A DNA stretch of 64,000 bases from Lysinibacillus sp. B2A1 (GTDB lineage: Bacteria; Bacillota; Bacilli; Bacillales_A; Planococcaceae): the NCBI GenBank assembly GCA_002973635.1, contig CP027224.1:3234501-3298500 (forward strand), given 5' to 3'. The position numbers were made by a program, and so were the translations under genes. The number at the start of each line of letters is the position of its first letter. Within the stretch, counting starts at the first letter, position 1. Positions 1-8,698 of this stretch are shown here, piece after piece. The notes under the pieces were generated by a model. The model was not told where the DNA came from. It saw only the letters and a program-made list of their open reading frames with translations, and did no database searches.

Positions 1-124
1 CAGAAAGTGCAAAGCTAACTTGCTTTACATTACTATTAATATGTTTAATAGCTTTTTTTATCTAGTGAATTGCCTGACAAATAGAATAAAATAAACATAG
101 TAGAGACCTCAAAAATGAAAATAA

Positions 125-158
125 AGCTGAGTACCTACATGAAAATAAGTACCCAGCT
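125..158 (-). terminator. Terminator after Ger(x)C gene
   Basis: A 10-bp stem (AGCTGAGTAC with GTACCCAGCT, one mismatch) lies just past the stop codon of the minus-strand Ger(x)C gene and is followed on that strand by a T-rich tract. It fits an intrinsic terminator. Confidence 0.65.
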
Positions 159-165
159 ATTTTAC

Positions 166-1320
166 CTATTCTTTAATTGTTTCATCAAACGTTTTTCGGC
201 CTGGATTTACTTTATTGACGAAAATAGTGAGCTTACTAATAGAATCCTCAGTTAAAGGTATTTTCCCATCGCTCTCATATTTTTTCCATGCTTTAACGTT
301 TTTACGATATAGTTTTTCAGATAAACGGAAAATGTCTATATCTTGCTTTAAACCCTCTCGATAGGTTGTTAAAATTTCTTTTTTAACTTGCTGTATAATT
401 TTCTCTCGGATTTCATTTCCAGAAACTTTTGTTTTAAAGCCATTTACAGTAGCATTAAATTTCACATCTACTTCAAAAGTTACTTGATTATTTTTAACAA
501 TTGGTTTTACATTAAGGTCTATTTTGTCTAAATCTACTGTTAGGTAGTCTCCTTCATCATCGTCTAATTGAACGGTTACATCTCCTCGATTTTTTTTATC
601 CTGCATCCATTGAATCCCTCTTGCAGCATTTCCGTTAAGAAAACCTTTAAATCCATCTTTTGAAAGTACCCCAACACCGGTAAAGGCAGTTTCCATAGAT
701 GGTCCATCAGTCGTACTCCAATTTCTATTGATTGAAACAAAGGGAATACTTATTTCATGGCTAGGTTCATTTAAATTGATCACTAGTGTCCGTAAATCAA
801 CAGGCTCTATCATTGTTTCTAGTTCATTTGTATACAATGGATTACTTAGTTTGGAAGCTGTAAGAGATTTGTTAAATATTGGTGTGATTAGAAGAACTTC
901 CTCAATGGACTCTTTGGTAACGTAGGTCAATATTTGATATCTTGTCTCCCTATGCCGTAAAAAGCTGTCAATAATGGAGATGGCATTCTCATTTTTCATG
1001 GCATCCTCAGAGAAAAGAATATAAGACATATGTCCCCAGAATACTTTTTGGTCAATGGAACGATATAAGTTAAAAAAGGCTTCTTCCATCGTTTTCCCTT
1101 TAGCACGACCAATTTCTGCTTGTACACCCTGAGGAGCAGGATTCTCTGACTTGGCAACATTGGCAAAGTTAATTAATTGCATATAGATTTCATATTGATC
1201 ATCTTTAAAGTCAATACCAATGCCGAGAACATAGTACATTCTTTGAGGCTCGGAAACATCCCAACAGCCAGAAAGTAGTAATGTAGCAACTAAACTTGAG
1301 AGTAAAATAATTTTTTTCAT
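166..1320 (-). CDS. Ger(x)C family spore germination lipoprotein (orphan copy 1)
   Basis: 384 aa. The N-terminus is a lipoprotein signal with lipobox LLSGC (Cys19), followed by the family signature CWDVSEPQRMYY. Ger(x)C proteins are the C subunits of GerA-type nutrient germinant receptors, anchored in the inner spore membrane; the usual partners are a GerA/KA subunit and a GerB/KB permease-like subunit. Neither partner is next to this gene: 165 bp of non-coding sequence lies downstream and a DinB gene upstream. It closely resembles the genes at 52768 and 55032 and is more distant from that at 43621. Length is normal for the family, so it is probably intact. Whether it serves a receptor encoded elsewhere cannot be seen here. 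Confidence 0.92.
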   Translation of the reverse strand: MKKIILLSSLVATLLLSGCWDVSEPQRMYYVLGIGIDFKDDQYEIYMQLINFANVAKSENPAPQGVQAEIGRAKGKTMEEAFFNLYRSIDQKVFWGHMSYILFSEDAMKNENAISIIDSFLRHRETRYQILTYVTKESIEEVLLITPIFNKSLTASKLSNPLYTNELETMIEPVDLRTLVINLNEPSHEISIPFVSINRNWSTTDGPSMETAFTGVGVLSKDGFKGFLNGNAARGIQWMQDKKNRGDVTVQLDDDEGDYLTVDLDKIDLNVKPIVKNNQVTFEVDVKFNATVNGFKTKVSGNEIREKIIQQVKKEILTTYREGLKQDIDIFRLSEKLYRKNVKAWKKYESDGKIPLTEDSISKLTIFVNKVNPGRKTFDETIKE

Positions 1321-1601
1321 GTATTCATCCCATTTTTTGAGGTACTCATGCTTATGTGATACGTTTTTAGTTTAGACAAAAAATGTGTGGATTATAAGCG
1401 AAGAAAAGTATTGTAAGGATAGAGGGAAGAAATAAGGTTTTTTGAGTAATTGATTTCCCACATGTATTGTGAGGATTACAGAGCTAGATTTGTGGAGGGA
1501 AAGTCTTATAACAAAGAAACAAAAAAAGAATCTATTTTAAATAAAGTCAATCAAAATAGATTCAATAATTTTTGGGTTATTTGAGGATTTGTTTTGATAA
1601 A

Positions 1602-2105
1602 CTACATTTGTGGGGCTTCCATACCAAACATTGCCCACTCCTCTTTTGCTGGACCATAAATACCAGGAACAGTTAATCCTGCCTGTCGCATAAGGACAGT
1701 TAATTGCCCCCTATGGTGACTTTGATGTTGAAGTAAAAACAGCAATAGTGACCCATTTGGCATTTGTTGACCGATGAATTCAATACATTCTTCCATTGTA
1801 CGGTCAGTCCATTGTGATTTTAGTGCCTGCACAAGTGCATTGCTCGCTTGTTGATAGCTGTCTGCAATAAACTGAGCCGAGGTAGGAACAGGATAATCTT
1901 TAGCTGGTGCTTCAAACATTAAATTTGTATTGGAAGTAATGACACGGATAGCTGTAACAATATGCCAAGCAATTCGACCTAACGTCCAATTTTGTGAAGT
2001 AATTTCCTGTTGAAGTGATTCATCCGTTAGGTTATTTAGTAATTTTTGTGTGGCATTGGCTTCAAACTCCCAAGATTGCAAAAAATGGTCTACTGTTTGG
2101 AACAT
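1602..2105 (-). CDS. DinB family protein
   Basis: 167 aa, the usual length of a four-helix DinB/YfiT-like protein. His48 in the WHIV segment and the HQSHHRGQ segment near residues 127-134 match the three-histidine metal site of this superfamily. Members include thiol S-transferases (bacillithiol- or mycothiol-dependent) and many uncharacterised proteins; the exact reaction is unknown. It is a single gene with its own leader, between a Ger(x)C gene and an EamA transporter, with no evident functional link to either. The start is the only Met upstream of the conserved region, after a GGAGG-like site. Confidence 0.85.
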   Translation of the reverse strand: MFQTVDHFLQSWEFEANATQKLLNNLTDESLQQEITSQNWTLGRIAWHIVTAIRVITSNTNLMFEAPAKDYPVPTSAQFIADSYQQASNALVQALKSQWTDRTMEECIEFIGQQMPNGSLLLFLLQHQSHHRGQLTVLMRQAGLTVPGIYGPAKEEWAMFGMEAPQM

Positions 2106-2241
2106 AAAAATCCTCCCTCTAGTTGAGCTTTATCTTTAATTATACTCTCCCTTGAATGGAATAGAATTGTATTTTTTGCAAATTTTTTTATGAAAGAAAT
2201 AAAAGAATGAAGAGATTCAACCAATATGAGTCGTAAATTTG

Positions 2242-2270
2242 AAAAGGCAGACGAGTATTATCTGCCTTTT
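2242..2270 (-). terminator. Terminator after EamA gene
   Basis: A perfect 10-bp stem, AAAAGGCAGA with TCTGCCTTTT, lies downstream of the minus-strand transporter. The A/T ends let it work in both directions. Confidence 0.75.
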
Positions 2271-2297
2271 CAATATCCTATATAAGTCAATTAATAA

Positions 2298-3170
2298 TTA
2301 TTCCTCTTTAATCACTAGAAAAACACCACTAAAAATCAACATGGTACCGAGCCAAAATGAAAGTCCAATTGTTTCATCTAACAGTAGCCAGCCTAAAAAG
2401 GTTCCGACGATTGGTTGGAAGAAAAAGAATAATCCTCCACTGGAAGCATTCATTAATTGAAGTCCCTTATTCCACAATAAAAAACCGCCAGCTGTGGAAA
2501 CAATACCTAAATAAATTAATCCACCTGAAATTGTTGGCTGCAAAATACTAGATATATCTAAATATTTTAATCTAGGAACAACAACAGGCGTTAGTAAACA
2601 CACAGCCACCAAAGATGAATAAGTAGTAATAACAATCTGAGAATATTGCTGTGGGATTTTCTTCACTAATACAGACATTAGTGCCCAAGTCAATGCGGCA
2701 ACTAATAAGTAAAAGCCGCCTAATTGTTGGCTAACATCAATTTGTCCATTTCCAACAATAATGCCAACGCCAATCGTTGCTAGTACAATGGAAAAACATT
2801 TTTTGAATGTTATTTTTTCTTTCAAAATAAAGCGTGCAAACAGAACCATAAAAGCAGGCGTAGTTGAAGTAATAATAGCACCCATTTGAGCAGTAGAAAG
2901 CATTGTCCCCATTTCCTGTGTGACAATCGAGATTGCATTACCAATCAGACCAACAAGGAAAATCATTAACCAATCTCTTTTAGCTATAGACCATGATTGC
3001 TTCATACAGATACCAATAGTAGCAAGTGCAATGACAGCAATCACATAACGAATCCACACAAGTTCTAAGGGTGGAACAACCTCTACTACTACTTTTACGA
3101 CAACATACATCGCCCCCCAAATACTTGCTGCAAGCGATAAAAAAATGGCACCTATTATTTTACTATTCAT
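2298..3170 (-). CDS. EamA family (DMT) transporter
   Basis: 290 aa, almost wholly hydrophobic, with about ten predicted membrane helices in two homologous halves, as in drug/metabolite transporters of the EamA (RhaT-like) family. Substrate unknown; relatives export amino acids or metabolites. A Met seven codons upstream is in frame, but GGAGG lies between the two Met codons, 6-7 nt before ATG-AAT-AGT. That fixes the start at 3170, giving an MNSKIIGA N-terminus. The gene stands alone, with a terminator downstream and a hairpin in its leader. Confidence 0.88.
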   Translation of the reverse strand: MNSKIIGAIFLSLAASIWGAMYVVVKVVVEVVPPLELVWIRYVIAVIALATIGICMKQSWSIAKRDWLMIFLVGLIGNAISIVTQEMGTMLSTAQMGAIITSTTPAFMVLFARFILKEKITFKKCFSIVLATIGVGIIVGNGQIDVSQQLGGFYLLVAALTWALMSVLVKKIPQQYSQIVITTYSSLVAVCLLTPVVVPRLKYLDISSILQPTISGGLIYLGIVSTAGGFLLWNKGLQLMNASSGGLFFFFQPIVGTFLGWLLLDETIGLSFWLGTMLIFSGVFLVIKEE

Positions 3171-3203
3171 GTTTTTTCCTCCGTTTTTCATAGAAATCTA
3201 TGT

Positions 3204-3236
3204 CCTTAACGGAGAAAAACTCTTCTACCGTTAAGG
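3204..3236 (-). promoter_or_regulatory. Leader hairpin upstream of EamA gene
   Basis: Perfect 9-bp inverted repeat, CCTTAACGG with CCGTTAAGG, 15-nt loop, about 35 nt before the EamA start. It is either an operator or an mRNA leader hairpin. No T tract follows, so a simple terminator is less likely. Confidence 0.4.
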
Positions 3237-3454
3237 AAGAAGTATTGTTGGTACATCCTGTTCAAATAATGGAGAAAACATCATGTAAATCAACTCCGAT
3301 CTATGTACATTTTGATTTATTATAAATTAAATGAACGAGTTTGAACAGAATTTGCAAATGACAATCTATAAAAGATACTCGTTCAAGTACTTGGATTTTT
3401 TGCGTATTTTCTTCAATATTTTAAGCATCCTATGAAATAGATAGGAGTGAAAAA

Positions 3455-4141
3455 ATGAAAGATGTAAGCTACCTACAAATAGCTATTGAAACCATTATAA
3501 CCTTTTTTGTTCTTCTAGCTTTGACTCGTTTTTTAGGCAAAAAACAATTAAGTCAGCTGACTTTTTTTAATTATGTTACAGGGATAACGATAGGCTCCAT
3601 TGCTGCGAACATGATTGTTCTAAGTACAAAAGATTATATGAAAGATTTACTCAGTCTTGTCATTTGGTGTTTACTCACTATACTTATTGGTTTTATCAGT
3701 CTTAAGTCAGGAAAAATTAGAGTAATCCTAGATGGTCAGCCTACAATTGTCATAAAACATGGAAGGATAGACAGAAAAGCATTAAAAAGAACAGGCATTA
3801 ATATTGATGACTTAACGATGATGACTAGACAATATCAAATTTTTTCAATCGCCGAAATAGATTATGCCATTTTAGAACCTAATGGGACACTTAGTATTCT
3901 CAAAAAACCAGCGTTTCAAGGGGTACAAAAAAGAGATTTTAAAATTTATCCTACAACTCCAGCATTTATACCTATAGAAATCATTACAGATGGAAAATTA
4001 TTATTGAGAAATTTATTAGAGGTTGGCAAAAGTATAGATTGGTTAAATAATGAATTAAAAAAGGCTAATATAAAAGAAATTGAAGAGGTATTTTTTGCTG
4101 AAATACAATCAGATGGAAGTTTATTTATACAGAAATTTTAG
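3455..4141 (+). CDS. DUF421 (YetF-type) membrane protein
   Basis: 228 aa. About three membrane helices fill the first 80 residues (including LTRFLGKKQLSQLT, characteristic of this family), followed by a soluble alpha/beta domain with the conserved segments GKIRVILDG and LRxxGI. This is the architecture of YetF/YcaP/YdfR DUF421 proteins, several of which are made in the forespore of Bacillus; the molecular function is unknown. The start follows ATAGGAGTGA at 8-nt spacing. A small hydrophilic protein is encoded 160 nt downstream, possibly in a separate unit. Confidence 0.9.
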   Translation: MKDVSYLQIAIETIITFFVLLALTRFLGKKQLSQLTFFNYVTGITIGSIAANMIVLSTKDYMKDLLSLVIWCLLTILIGFISLKSGKIRVILDGQPTIVIKHGRIDRKALKRTGINIDDLTMMTRQYQIFSIAEIDYAILEPNGTLSILKKPAFQGVQKRDFKIYPTTPAFIPIEIITDGKLLLRNLLEVGKSIDWLNNELKKANIKEIEEVFFAEIQSDGSLFIQKF

Positions 4142-4303
4142 AATAGGATTCATTAATTAATTAAATTCTGGTCATTTTAATATTGATAATGTTTTGTAGG
4201 TTACAAACTACATAAATTTATTATGTTAATCCCAAAATTATTACATGTGTAACAAGTATAAAACACTCCAAAAAGGAAAAATTATAGATTGGAGGTGATT
4301 ATT

Positions 4304-4459
4304 TTGACAGGCAAAAAGCAAGAAAAAAGAGCATTAAATCAAGAGGAATTTACAGAGGATTTGAGTCCTGATGATTTAGATGTACGTGAGGAGAATAATC
4401 TTACAAAAGAACAAAGTAAGAATTCTAATCAAGAACAATATTCCAAACAAAAAGAGTAG
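4304..4459 (+). CDS. Small hydrophilic protein, 51 aa
   Basis: A TTG start sits 4 nt after GGAGGTGAT, an almost perfect match to the anti-Shine-Dalgarno sequence. The product is highly charged, rich in Glu, Gln, Asn, Lys and Asp, has no Cys and no hydrophobic segment, and is probably disordered. Short hydrophilic proteins of this kind are common spore constituents in Bacillales, but I recognise no specific family. A terminator follows at 4520. The strong ribosome site is the best evidence that it is real. Confidence 0.6.
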   Translation: MTGKKQEKRALNQEEFTEDLSPDDLDVREENNLTKEQSKNSNQEQYSKQKE

Positions 4460-4519
4460 AATAATGATTGCATCACCTAGGCTACAACTTGTCAAAGCAT
4501 TTTTAAAAGTAGTCCATAT

Positions 4520-4553
4520 GATGAAGTGACCATCAAGTTGCTTCGTCATTTTT
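4520..4553 (+). terminator. Terminator after small hydrophilic gene
   Basis: Stem GATGAAG with CTTCGTC (one G-U pair), followed by ATTTTTG. Confidence 0.6.
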
Positions 4554-4694
4554 GTATTTTAAGCTACATTAAAAGAATTGAAAATTACTAATTTTTCAAA
4601 AAATGTGTTGACTAAAGGAAAAATTACAAGTAGGATAAAGAAAAAATATGTATTCTTATAAATTTAATAAGAATTAAAAAAGGAGAGATGTAAA

Positions 4695-5147
4695 ATGGCA
4701 GTAACAACATTTAAGGCAAGTACATATTTAAAAGATAAAGTTTTGGTAGAGGCCAATGTAAGAGGGCATAAAATTATAATAGACGAACCAAAAGAATTAG
4801 GCGGAGACGACCAAGGTGCAAATCCTGTAGAGCTTGTTCTTTCTGCATTAGGTGCGTGTCAATCAATTGTCGCAAGAATTTACGCAAATAAATTGAAAAT
4901 AGACCTAAAAAACTTTTGGGTTGAATTAGAGGGAGACCTTGATATAGATGGTTTTTTAGGGAAATCTGATGTAAGACCTGGATTTTTAACGATTCGATAC
5001 ACTTTTCATATAGAAACGAGTGCATCAGAAGAGAAGGTGGAAGAATTTAAAAAAATTATTGAAGCACATTGCCCAGTAGGTGATACCATTGCAAATACTG
5101 TCAATCTTGTTTCTGCAGGCATTGTCATTGAGAATACAATCGCTTAA
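4695..5147 (+). CDS. OsmC family peroxiredoxin-like protein
   Basis: 150 aa. OsmC/Ohr fold with the two redox Cys residues, Cys55 in LGACQSIV and Cys126 in AHCPVGDT, at the usual spacing. OsmC-family enzymes reduce organic peroxides in the cytoplasm through these cysteines; some members have other roles, so the substrate is not certain. The start follows AAAAAGGAGAGATG-type spacing (GGAGAG, 8 nt). It is a single gene closed by a terminator at 5204. Confidence 0.92.
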   Translation: MAVTTFKASTYLKDKVLVEANVRGHKIIIDEPKELGGDDQGANPVELVLSALGACQSIVARIYANKLKIDLKNFWVELEGDLDIDGFLGKSDVRPGFLTIRYTFHIETSASEEKVEEFKKIIEAHCPVGDTIANTVNLVSAGIVIENTIA

Positions 5148-5203
5148 CCTTTGTGCTGAAAGATGTTGACTTCTTTGATAGATAGACCTAGACCATTTTT
5201 TAT

Positions 5204-5239
5204 AGCTCTCGTCTCTCATTTAGGAACGAGGGCTTTTTT
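5204..5239 (+). terminator. Terminator after OsmC gene
   Basis: Stem AGCTCTCGT with ACGAGGGCT (one G-U pair), loop of about 13 nt, then TTTTT. Confidence 0.8.
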
Positions 5240-5328
5240 ATTTCAAATTGAAACAACGAAAGAGCATACATATATACCGACTTTATTCCAAAAGGAAGTC
5301 GATATCAAGGAATTAAGGAATCTTAAAT

Positions 5329-5364
5329 AGAAAATCACTCATTCAAAAATAATGAGTGATTTTT
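5329..5364. repeat. 36-nt hairpin direct repeat, left copy
   Basis: The block contains AATCACTCATT and AATGAGTGATT around an AAAAAT loop, so it is itself a hairpin. An identical 36-nt copy lies at 6091-6126. The two copies bracket a gene-free region with a second repeat family inside it. Either could be a terminator. Confidence 0.8.
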
Positions 5365-5440
5365 CATGTTGTTGAAATACTATTATGTCAATGAAATCAA
5401 GGTGACAAATTAAAAAGTATAGCCCTTTTTCAAAACGAGA

Positions 5441-5573
5441 GGTTGATTTCCGTTCCGACTGAGTGCTTTCCTGGGGGCGTCCGATGAGCCGCTTCACTCA
5501 CGTTGCTCGCTCCAGGGTCTCATCTGTGACGCTGAATCCCCGAGGAGTCACTCAGTCTACACTCCAATCAACC
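5441..5573 (+). repeat. GC-rich interspersed repeat, forward copy
   Basis: About 133 bp beginning GGTTGATTTCCGTTCC and ending CACTCCAATCAACC. It is much more GC-rich than its surroundings and has no open frame. Its ends reappear in reverse complement at 5865-6027. Repeats with these ends are, from memory, scattered in Bacillus-related genomes; function unknown. Confidence 0.75.
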
Positions 5574-5864
5574 ATTGCTCATAATGTTTTCATTGGCTTT
5601 CACATAAATGTATAGTGATAAATTGAAGTCTTAACCATCACTATTTTGCGCAAAAAAAACGGAACTTTGATAACATTTTTCTATGCGAAAGCAGAGCGAC
5701 AGCAATAAGTAGCTTTTTGAATAGTGACAATGTGGTTTTAACCATAAAATGCAGGACAACAACTATAGAATTGTGCCACTATTCTATCCATTTAATGATG
5801 GTGAGTAACATGCTTTTACTTTACTTTTGAGGGAAGAAAATATTTAAAGTTCTACACTATTGCA
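5574..5864. other. Unassigned spacer between inverted repeats
   Basis: About 290 bp between the two inverted GC-rich copies. No open frame with a ribosome site and no recognisable gene remnant. Only scattered short hairpins are visible. Confidence 0.5.
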
Positions 5865-6027
5865 GATTGGAGTGCAAGGCTACTCGACTCCCGTGGGATA
5901 GCGAGACAGACGAGACCCTGCACGGAGCGTCAGCGTAGGAAGCGGCTCGTCGCTCGCCCACAGGAAGCCTTGCTCTGTGCGAAAGCGAAGCGTCAGCGAC
6001 AAAGCGAGTAGCCTGGAACGGAAATCA
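5865..6027 (-). repeat. GC-rich interspersed repeat, inverted copy
   Basis: Begins GATTGGAGTG and ends GGAACGGAAATCA, the reverse complement of the ends of 5441-5573. The middle differs in length and sequence from the forward copy. The 63-aa open frame across it is a by-product of GC-rich repeat sequence, not a gene. Confidence 0.75.
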
Positions 6028-6090
6028 CCTTCATTTGACTTAGTAGTATTCACAAAGATTCCCTTGACCATTTAGTTTTTCAACACTATG

Positions 6091-6126
6091 AGAAAATCAC
6101 TCATTCAAAAATAATGAGTGATTTTT
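6091..6126. repeat. 36-nt hairpin direct repeat, right copy
   Basis: Identical to 5329-5364 in sequence and orientation, 762 bp away. See that entry. Confidence 0.8.
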
Positions 6127-6412
6127 TATTGTAATCGAGTAAAAAATATTCTGAATACCATTTGTCCCCCACATAAGCGCATAACAAAATTCATATAAAT
6201 AAAAATAAAATCTATTAAAGCAAAGATAGTAGTTATAGCTAGCCTATTCTCTTGCAGAGTAAATCATGCTAAAAATTAAGAAATTCTTCAGATTCTACTA
6301 AGGAAAAATTTAAGATTACTTTTTTATACTTATAATATAAGGAAATTAACGAAACCATTTGAAGATTTAAAACGTATTGGTAGTAGTAAAGAATATTGAA
6401 GTAGGTGAGGAA

Positions 6413-6961
6413 ATGTCATACACCATTTACATAGTACTAACAAAAACAGGTACATTATTATCGAAGGCTATCGGGATGTATACTGGAAAAGAAATGAATC
6501 ATGCATCCATAGCGTTTGATGAGGAGCTTTTTGAAATGTACAGCTTTGGGCGGAGACAGCTAAATAATCCATTAAGTGGTGGTTTTTTGCGAGAAAATGC
6601 AGAAAGAGGACTATTTGAGACAGCAGATTGTGTCATCTATCGCTGCAGAGTTTCGCATTATCAATACTTAGAAATGATGAAAATCGTCCGTTATATGTAT
6701 TGGAATCGTGATCGCTATAAATATAATTTTATTGGACTTTTTGGGGTGATGATGCAAAAAGAGGTACGGAGAGAGCGTGCTTATTTTTGCTCACAGTTTG
6801 TAGCAATGCTATTAAAGGTGGGAGGTTTAAAGATTTATCAAAACCCTGCTTTAATGACGCCGCATTGTATTGCTCAATTACCATATTTAGAAAAAGTATA
6901 TGCTGGAAAGCTTGCAGACTACTTACATAATGTGCGAACACCAGCTATGTTGTATGGGTAA
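6413..6961 (+). CDS. YiiX-like permuted papain-fold (NlpC/P60 superfamily) protein
   Basis: 182 aa. His30 in NHASIAF, Cys126 in YFCSQFVA and a later TPHCIAQLP segment match the circularly permuted NlpC/P60 papain-like fold (YiiX/YebB type), in which the catalytic His precedes the Cys. Such proteins are thought to be amidases or peptidases; substrate unknown. No signal peptide, so it is probably cytoplasmic. The frame is open from a TTG at 6377, but GGTGAGG sits just before ATG 6413, which decides the start. A repeat fragment and terminator follow. Confidence 0.75.
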   Translation: MSYTIYIVLTKTGTLLSKAIGMYTGKEMNHASIAFDEELFEMYSFGRRQLNNPLSGGFLRENAERGLFETADCVIYRCRVSHYQYLEMMKIVRYMYWNRDRYKYNFIGLFGVMMQKEVRRERAYFCSQFVAMLLKVGGLKIYQNPALMTPHCIAQLPYLEKVYAGKLADYLHNVRTPAMLYG

Positions 6962-6998
6962 AGTTCAATAATTACGAATGCGTAGTCTTGTCATTTCT

Positions 6999-7064
6999 CC
7001 TGATTCAGCGAATGTCACGGATTTTAAGGAGCGCTTTTCGAGTGAGCATGAAAAAATCCGTAAT
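6999..7064 (+). repeat. Partial copy of the 300-bp dispersed repeat
   Basis: Contains CTGATTCAGCGA followed by ATGTCACGGATTTT and AAAAAATCCG, which are the left end and the right half of the longer copy at 7127-7411. The middle is missing, so it is an internally deleted copy. Confidence 0.6.
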
Positions 7065-7083
7065 CATTAAAATAAATTATTCT

Positions 7084-7123
7084 CTCAGGCAATCATTAAC
7101 TTGATGATTTGCCTGAGTTTTTT
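7084..7123 (+). terminator. Strong terminator
   Basis: CTCAGGCAA with TTGCCTGAG (extended by TCA/TGA), then TTTTTT. It probably ends the transcript of the gene at 6413. Confidence 0.8.
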
Positions 7124-7126
7124 ATC

Positions 7127-7411
7127 CTGATTCAGCAGAATACCCCCACTTCTATAAGTGGCGAGATGACTGCGGTTTTTTCCTATTCGGTGAGCGTACC
7201 AACGGCCACTGAAATAGAGGAACTCAGGCTAAAATCTTCACATCCTGTGAAAACGCCTGAGTGACCAACATCGTGTTGCTGCCACTCCGTTAGCACTACG
7301 CTTTCGCACAAAAAACATCTGTTGGTCTCCTGGCGGATGTCACGGATTTTGAAGAGGAGCTTTTTGAGCGAGCTCGCAAAAAATCCAGACGCAATACGCT
7401 GGGGCGTAATG
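7127..7411 (+). repeat. 300-bp dispersed repeat, copy B
   Basis: Shares with the copy at 46083-46378 (reverse complement) the left end TTCAGCAGAA and long near-identical stretches including GAGGAACTCAGGCTAA, CATCCTGTGAAAACGCC, TGAGTGACCAACATCGTG and GGATGTCACGGA, and the right end GACGCAAT. The right end forms a hairpin (CAATACGC with GCGTAATG), as in the other copy but with different bases. No coding frame. Confidence 0.8.
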
Positions 7412-7561
7412 GATTAGTAATATTTACCTCGTTCAGAATGAAAATAAACCTAGATGCTGGAAAGCTGAAAATGAGTCCTATTCCTGTTAAAGAGCTACCA
7501 TAAAATTGGTATCATAGAATACTAGAATAGTATGTAAACAAACACCGAGGAGGATGCGTAG

Positions 7562-8623
7562 ATGGGTGAAGAAGTAACAGCAGTTGGTTGGGATGCGATT
7601 GATCAAGCACTATTACAGGTGTACGGTGAGCAGGAGCCAATGCATTATGGAACAATGATTCCTTATTCACTAGGTGGAGAAGATCCTTTAGATGGGATAA
7701 GTGCCTATAAAAGTGAAACACCGATTCCACATTGGCATTTTGTTACATATGGTTTCACGGAATTATATGAAAAAGAATTTGAAAATGAGGAATACAGCGG
7801 ATATGGATTTGAATTGACATTTCGATTGGTGCGCAACGAGAATGAGGAGGAGCCACCTGCTTGGGCTTTAAATTTACTGCAAAATATGGGTAGATATGTT
7901 TTTAATAGTGGCAATGTTTTTAGAACAGGAGATTATTTGGATGCAAATGGTCCCATTTGTCTTGATGCAGATACACAATTAACTGCGCTGGCCTTCACAC
8001 AAGATCCAGAGCTTGCTGAAATCGATACACCAAATGGCAAGATGGAGTTTATCCAAATGGTTGGCATTACAGAGGATGAGCTAGAAGCGATGCAGACGTG
8101 GAATACACTGGGTATGCTACAGGCGGGCATCCAACAAATACCAAGCTATATCACTGATTTAACGCGAGCTTCATTGTTAGAAAATCCTCAAATTGCAGAG
8201 ACCGCTGAACAGGGAATGATGAAAGAGGGCTCCAATACTGGCTTTCTTTTTGTAGGTCAGCTGGCATGGCAAGTGGAGAAAAAGGATTGGTTTAACAAAC
8301 AATCTCATGTCATCCAGCTAGGGGCCAAGCAAGCAGATGTCATTAGTAAATTACTTCGTGGACGAATTTTAAAAGACAGAAGTCTTAGCTTAGTTGGCCA
8401 GAATATAACGATTATGTTTAAAGCGGCTGATCAAGTAGGCTATCATGAAGATGAACAGAAAATTACGATTACATTGAACAGGGCAGCAGTAGACGAGCTA
8501 AGTCAAAAGCTAGTGCCACAAGAAAGTCAATTTGAATTAACTTCTTTAGCTGGTGTCAGCTTTCAAATTTTGAAAACGCATATTAAAAATCAAGAAGGAG
8601 CGGTTGTGAAAACAATCGGATAA
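7562..8623 (+). CDS. Suppressor of fused (SUFU) domain protein
   Basis: 353 aa. Residues about 10-185 match the SUFU domain, with PIPHWHFVTYGFTELY, GYGFELTFRL and PPAWALNLLQNMGRYVF as the recognisable blocks. In bacteria, SUFU-superfamily proteins are known chiefly as immunity proteins of polymorphic toxin systems (Zhang/Aravind analyses). The C-terminal 170 residues are less conserved. The start follows GAGGATGCGTAG. A terminator separates it from the DUF6138 gene. No toxin gene is adjacent, so an immunity role is inference. Confidence 0.85.
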   Translation: MGEEVTAVGWDAIDQALLQVYGEQEPMHYGTMIPYSLGGEDPLDGISAYKSETPIPHWHFVTYGFTELYEKEFENEEYSGYGFELTFRLVRNENEEEPPAWALNLLQNMGRYVFNSGNVFRTGDYLDANGPICLDADTQLTALAFTQDPELAEIDTPNGKMEFIQMVGITEDELEAMQTWNTLGMLQAGIQQIPSYITDLTRASLLENPQIAETAEQGMMKEGSNTGFLFVGQLAWQVEKKDWFNKQSHVIQLGAKQADVISKLLRGRILKDRSLSLVGQNITIMFKAADQVGYHEDEQKITITLNRAAVDELSQKLVPQESQFELTSLAGVSFQILKTHIKNQEGAVVKTIG

Positions 8624-8627
8624 GATT

Positions 8628-8669
8628 AATCTCTCGCTAAAATTGTATGATTTTTAGCGAGAGATTTTT
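8628..8669 (+). terminator. Terminator after SUFU gene
   Basis: Perfect stem of 15 bp, AATCTCTCGCTAAAA with its complement, then TTTTTC. It lies 30 nt before the TTG start of the next gene. Confidence 0.85.
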
Positions 8670-8698
8670 CTCTCAGCTTTGGAAGGGGACTGTGTGAT

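Noticed and set aside
5880..6071. 63-aa minus-strand frame across the inverted GC-rich repeat
   Set aside because: It has no ribosome site, and its composition follows the GC-rich repeat; the frame is an accident.
6091..6126. CRISPR-like repeat (two identical 36-nt units)
   Set aside because: Only two units, 762 bp apart, each a hairpin, with no cas gene; not an array.
7127..7411. Riboswitch or T-box in the SUFU gene leader
   Set aside because: The structured region is a copy of the dispersed repeat found elsewhere beside unrelated genes, so it is not a gene-specific leader.
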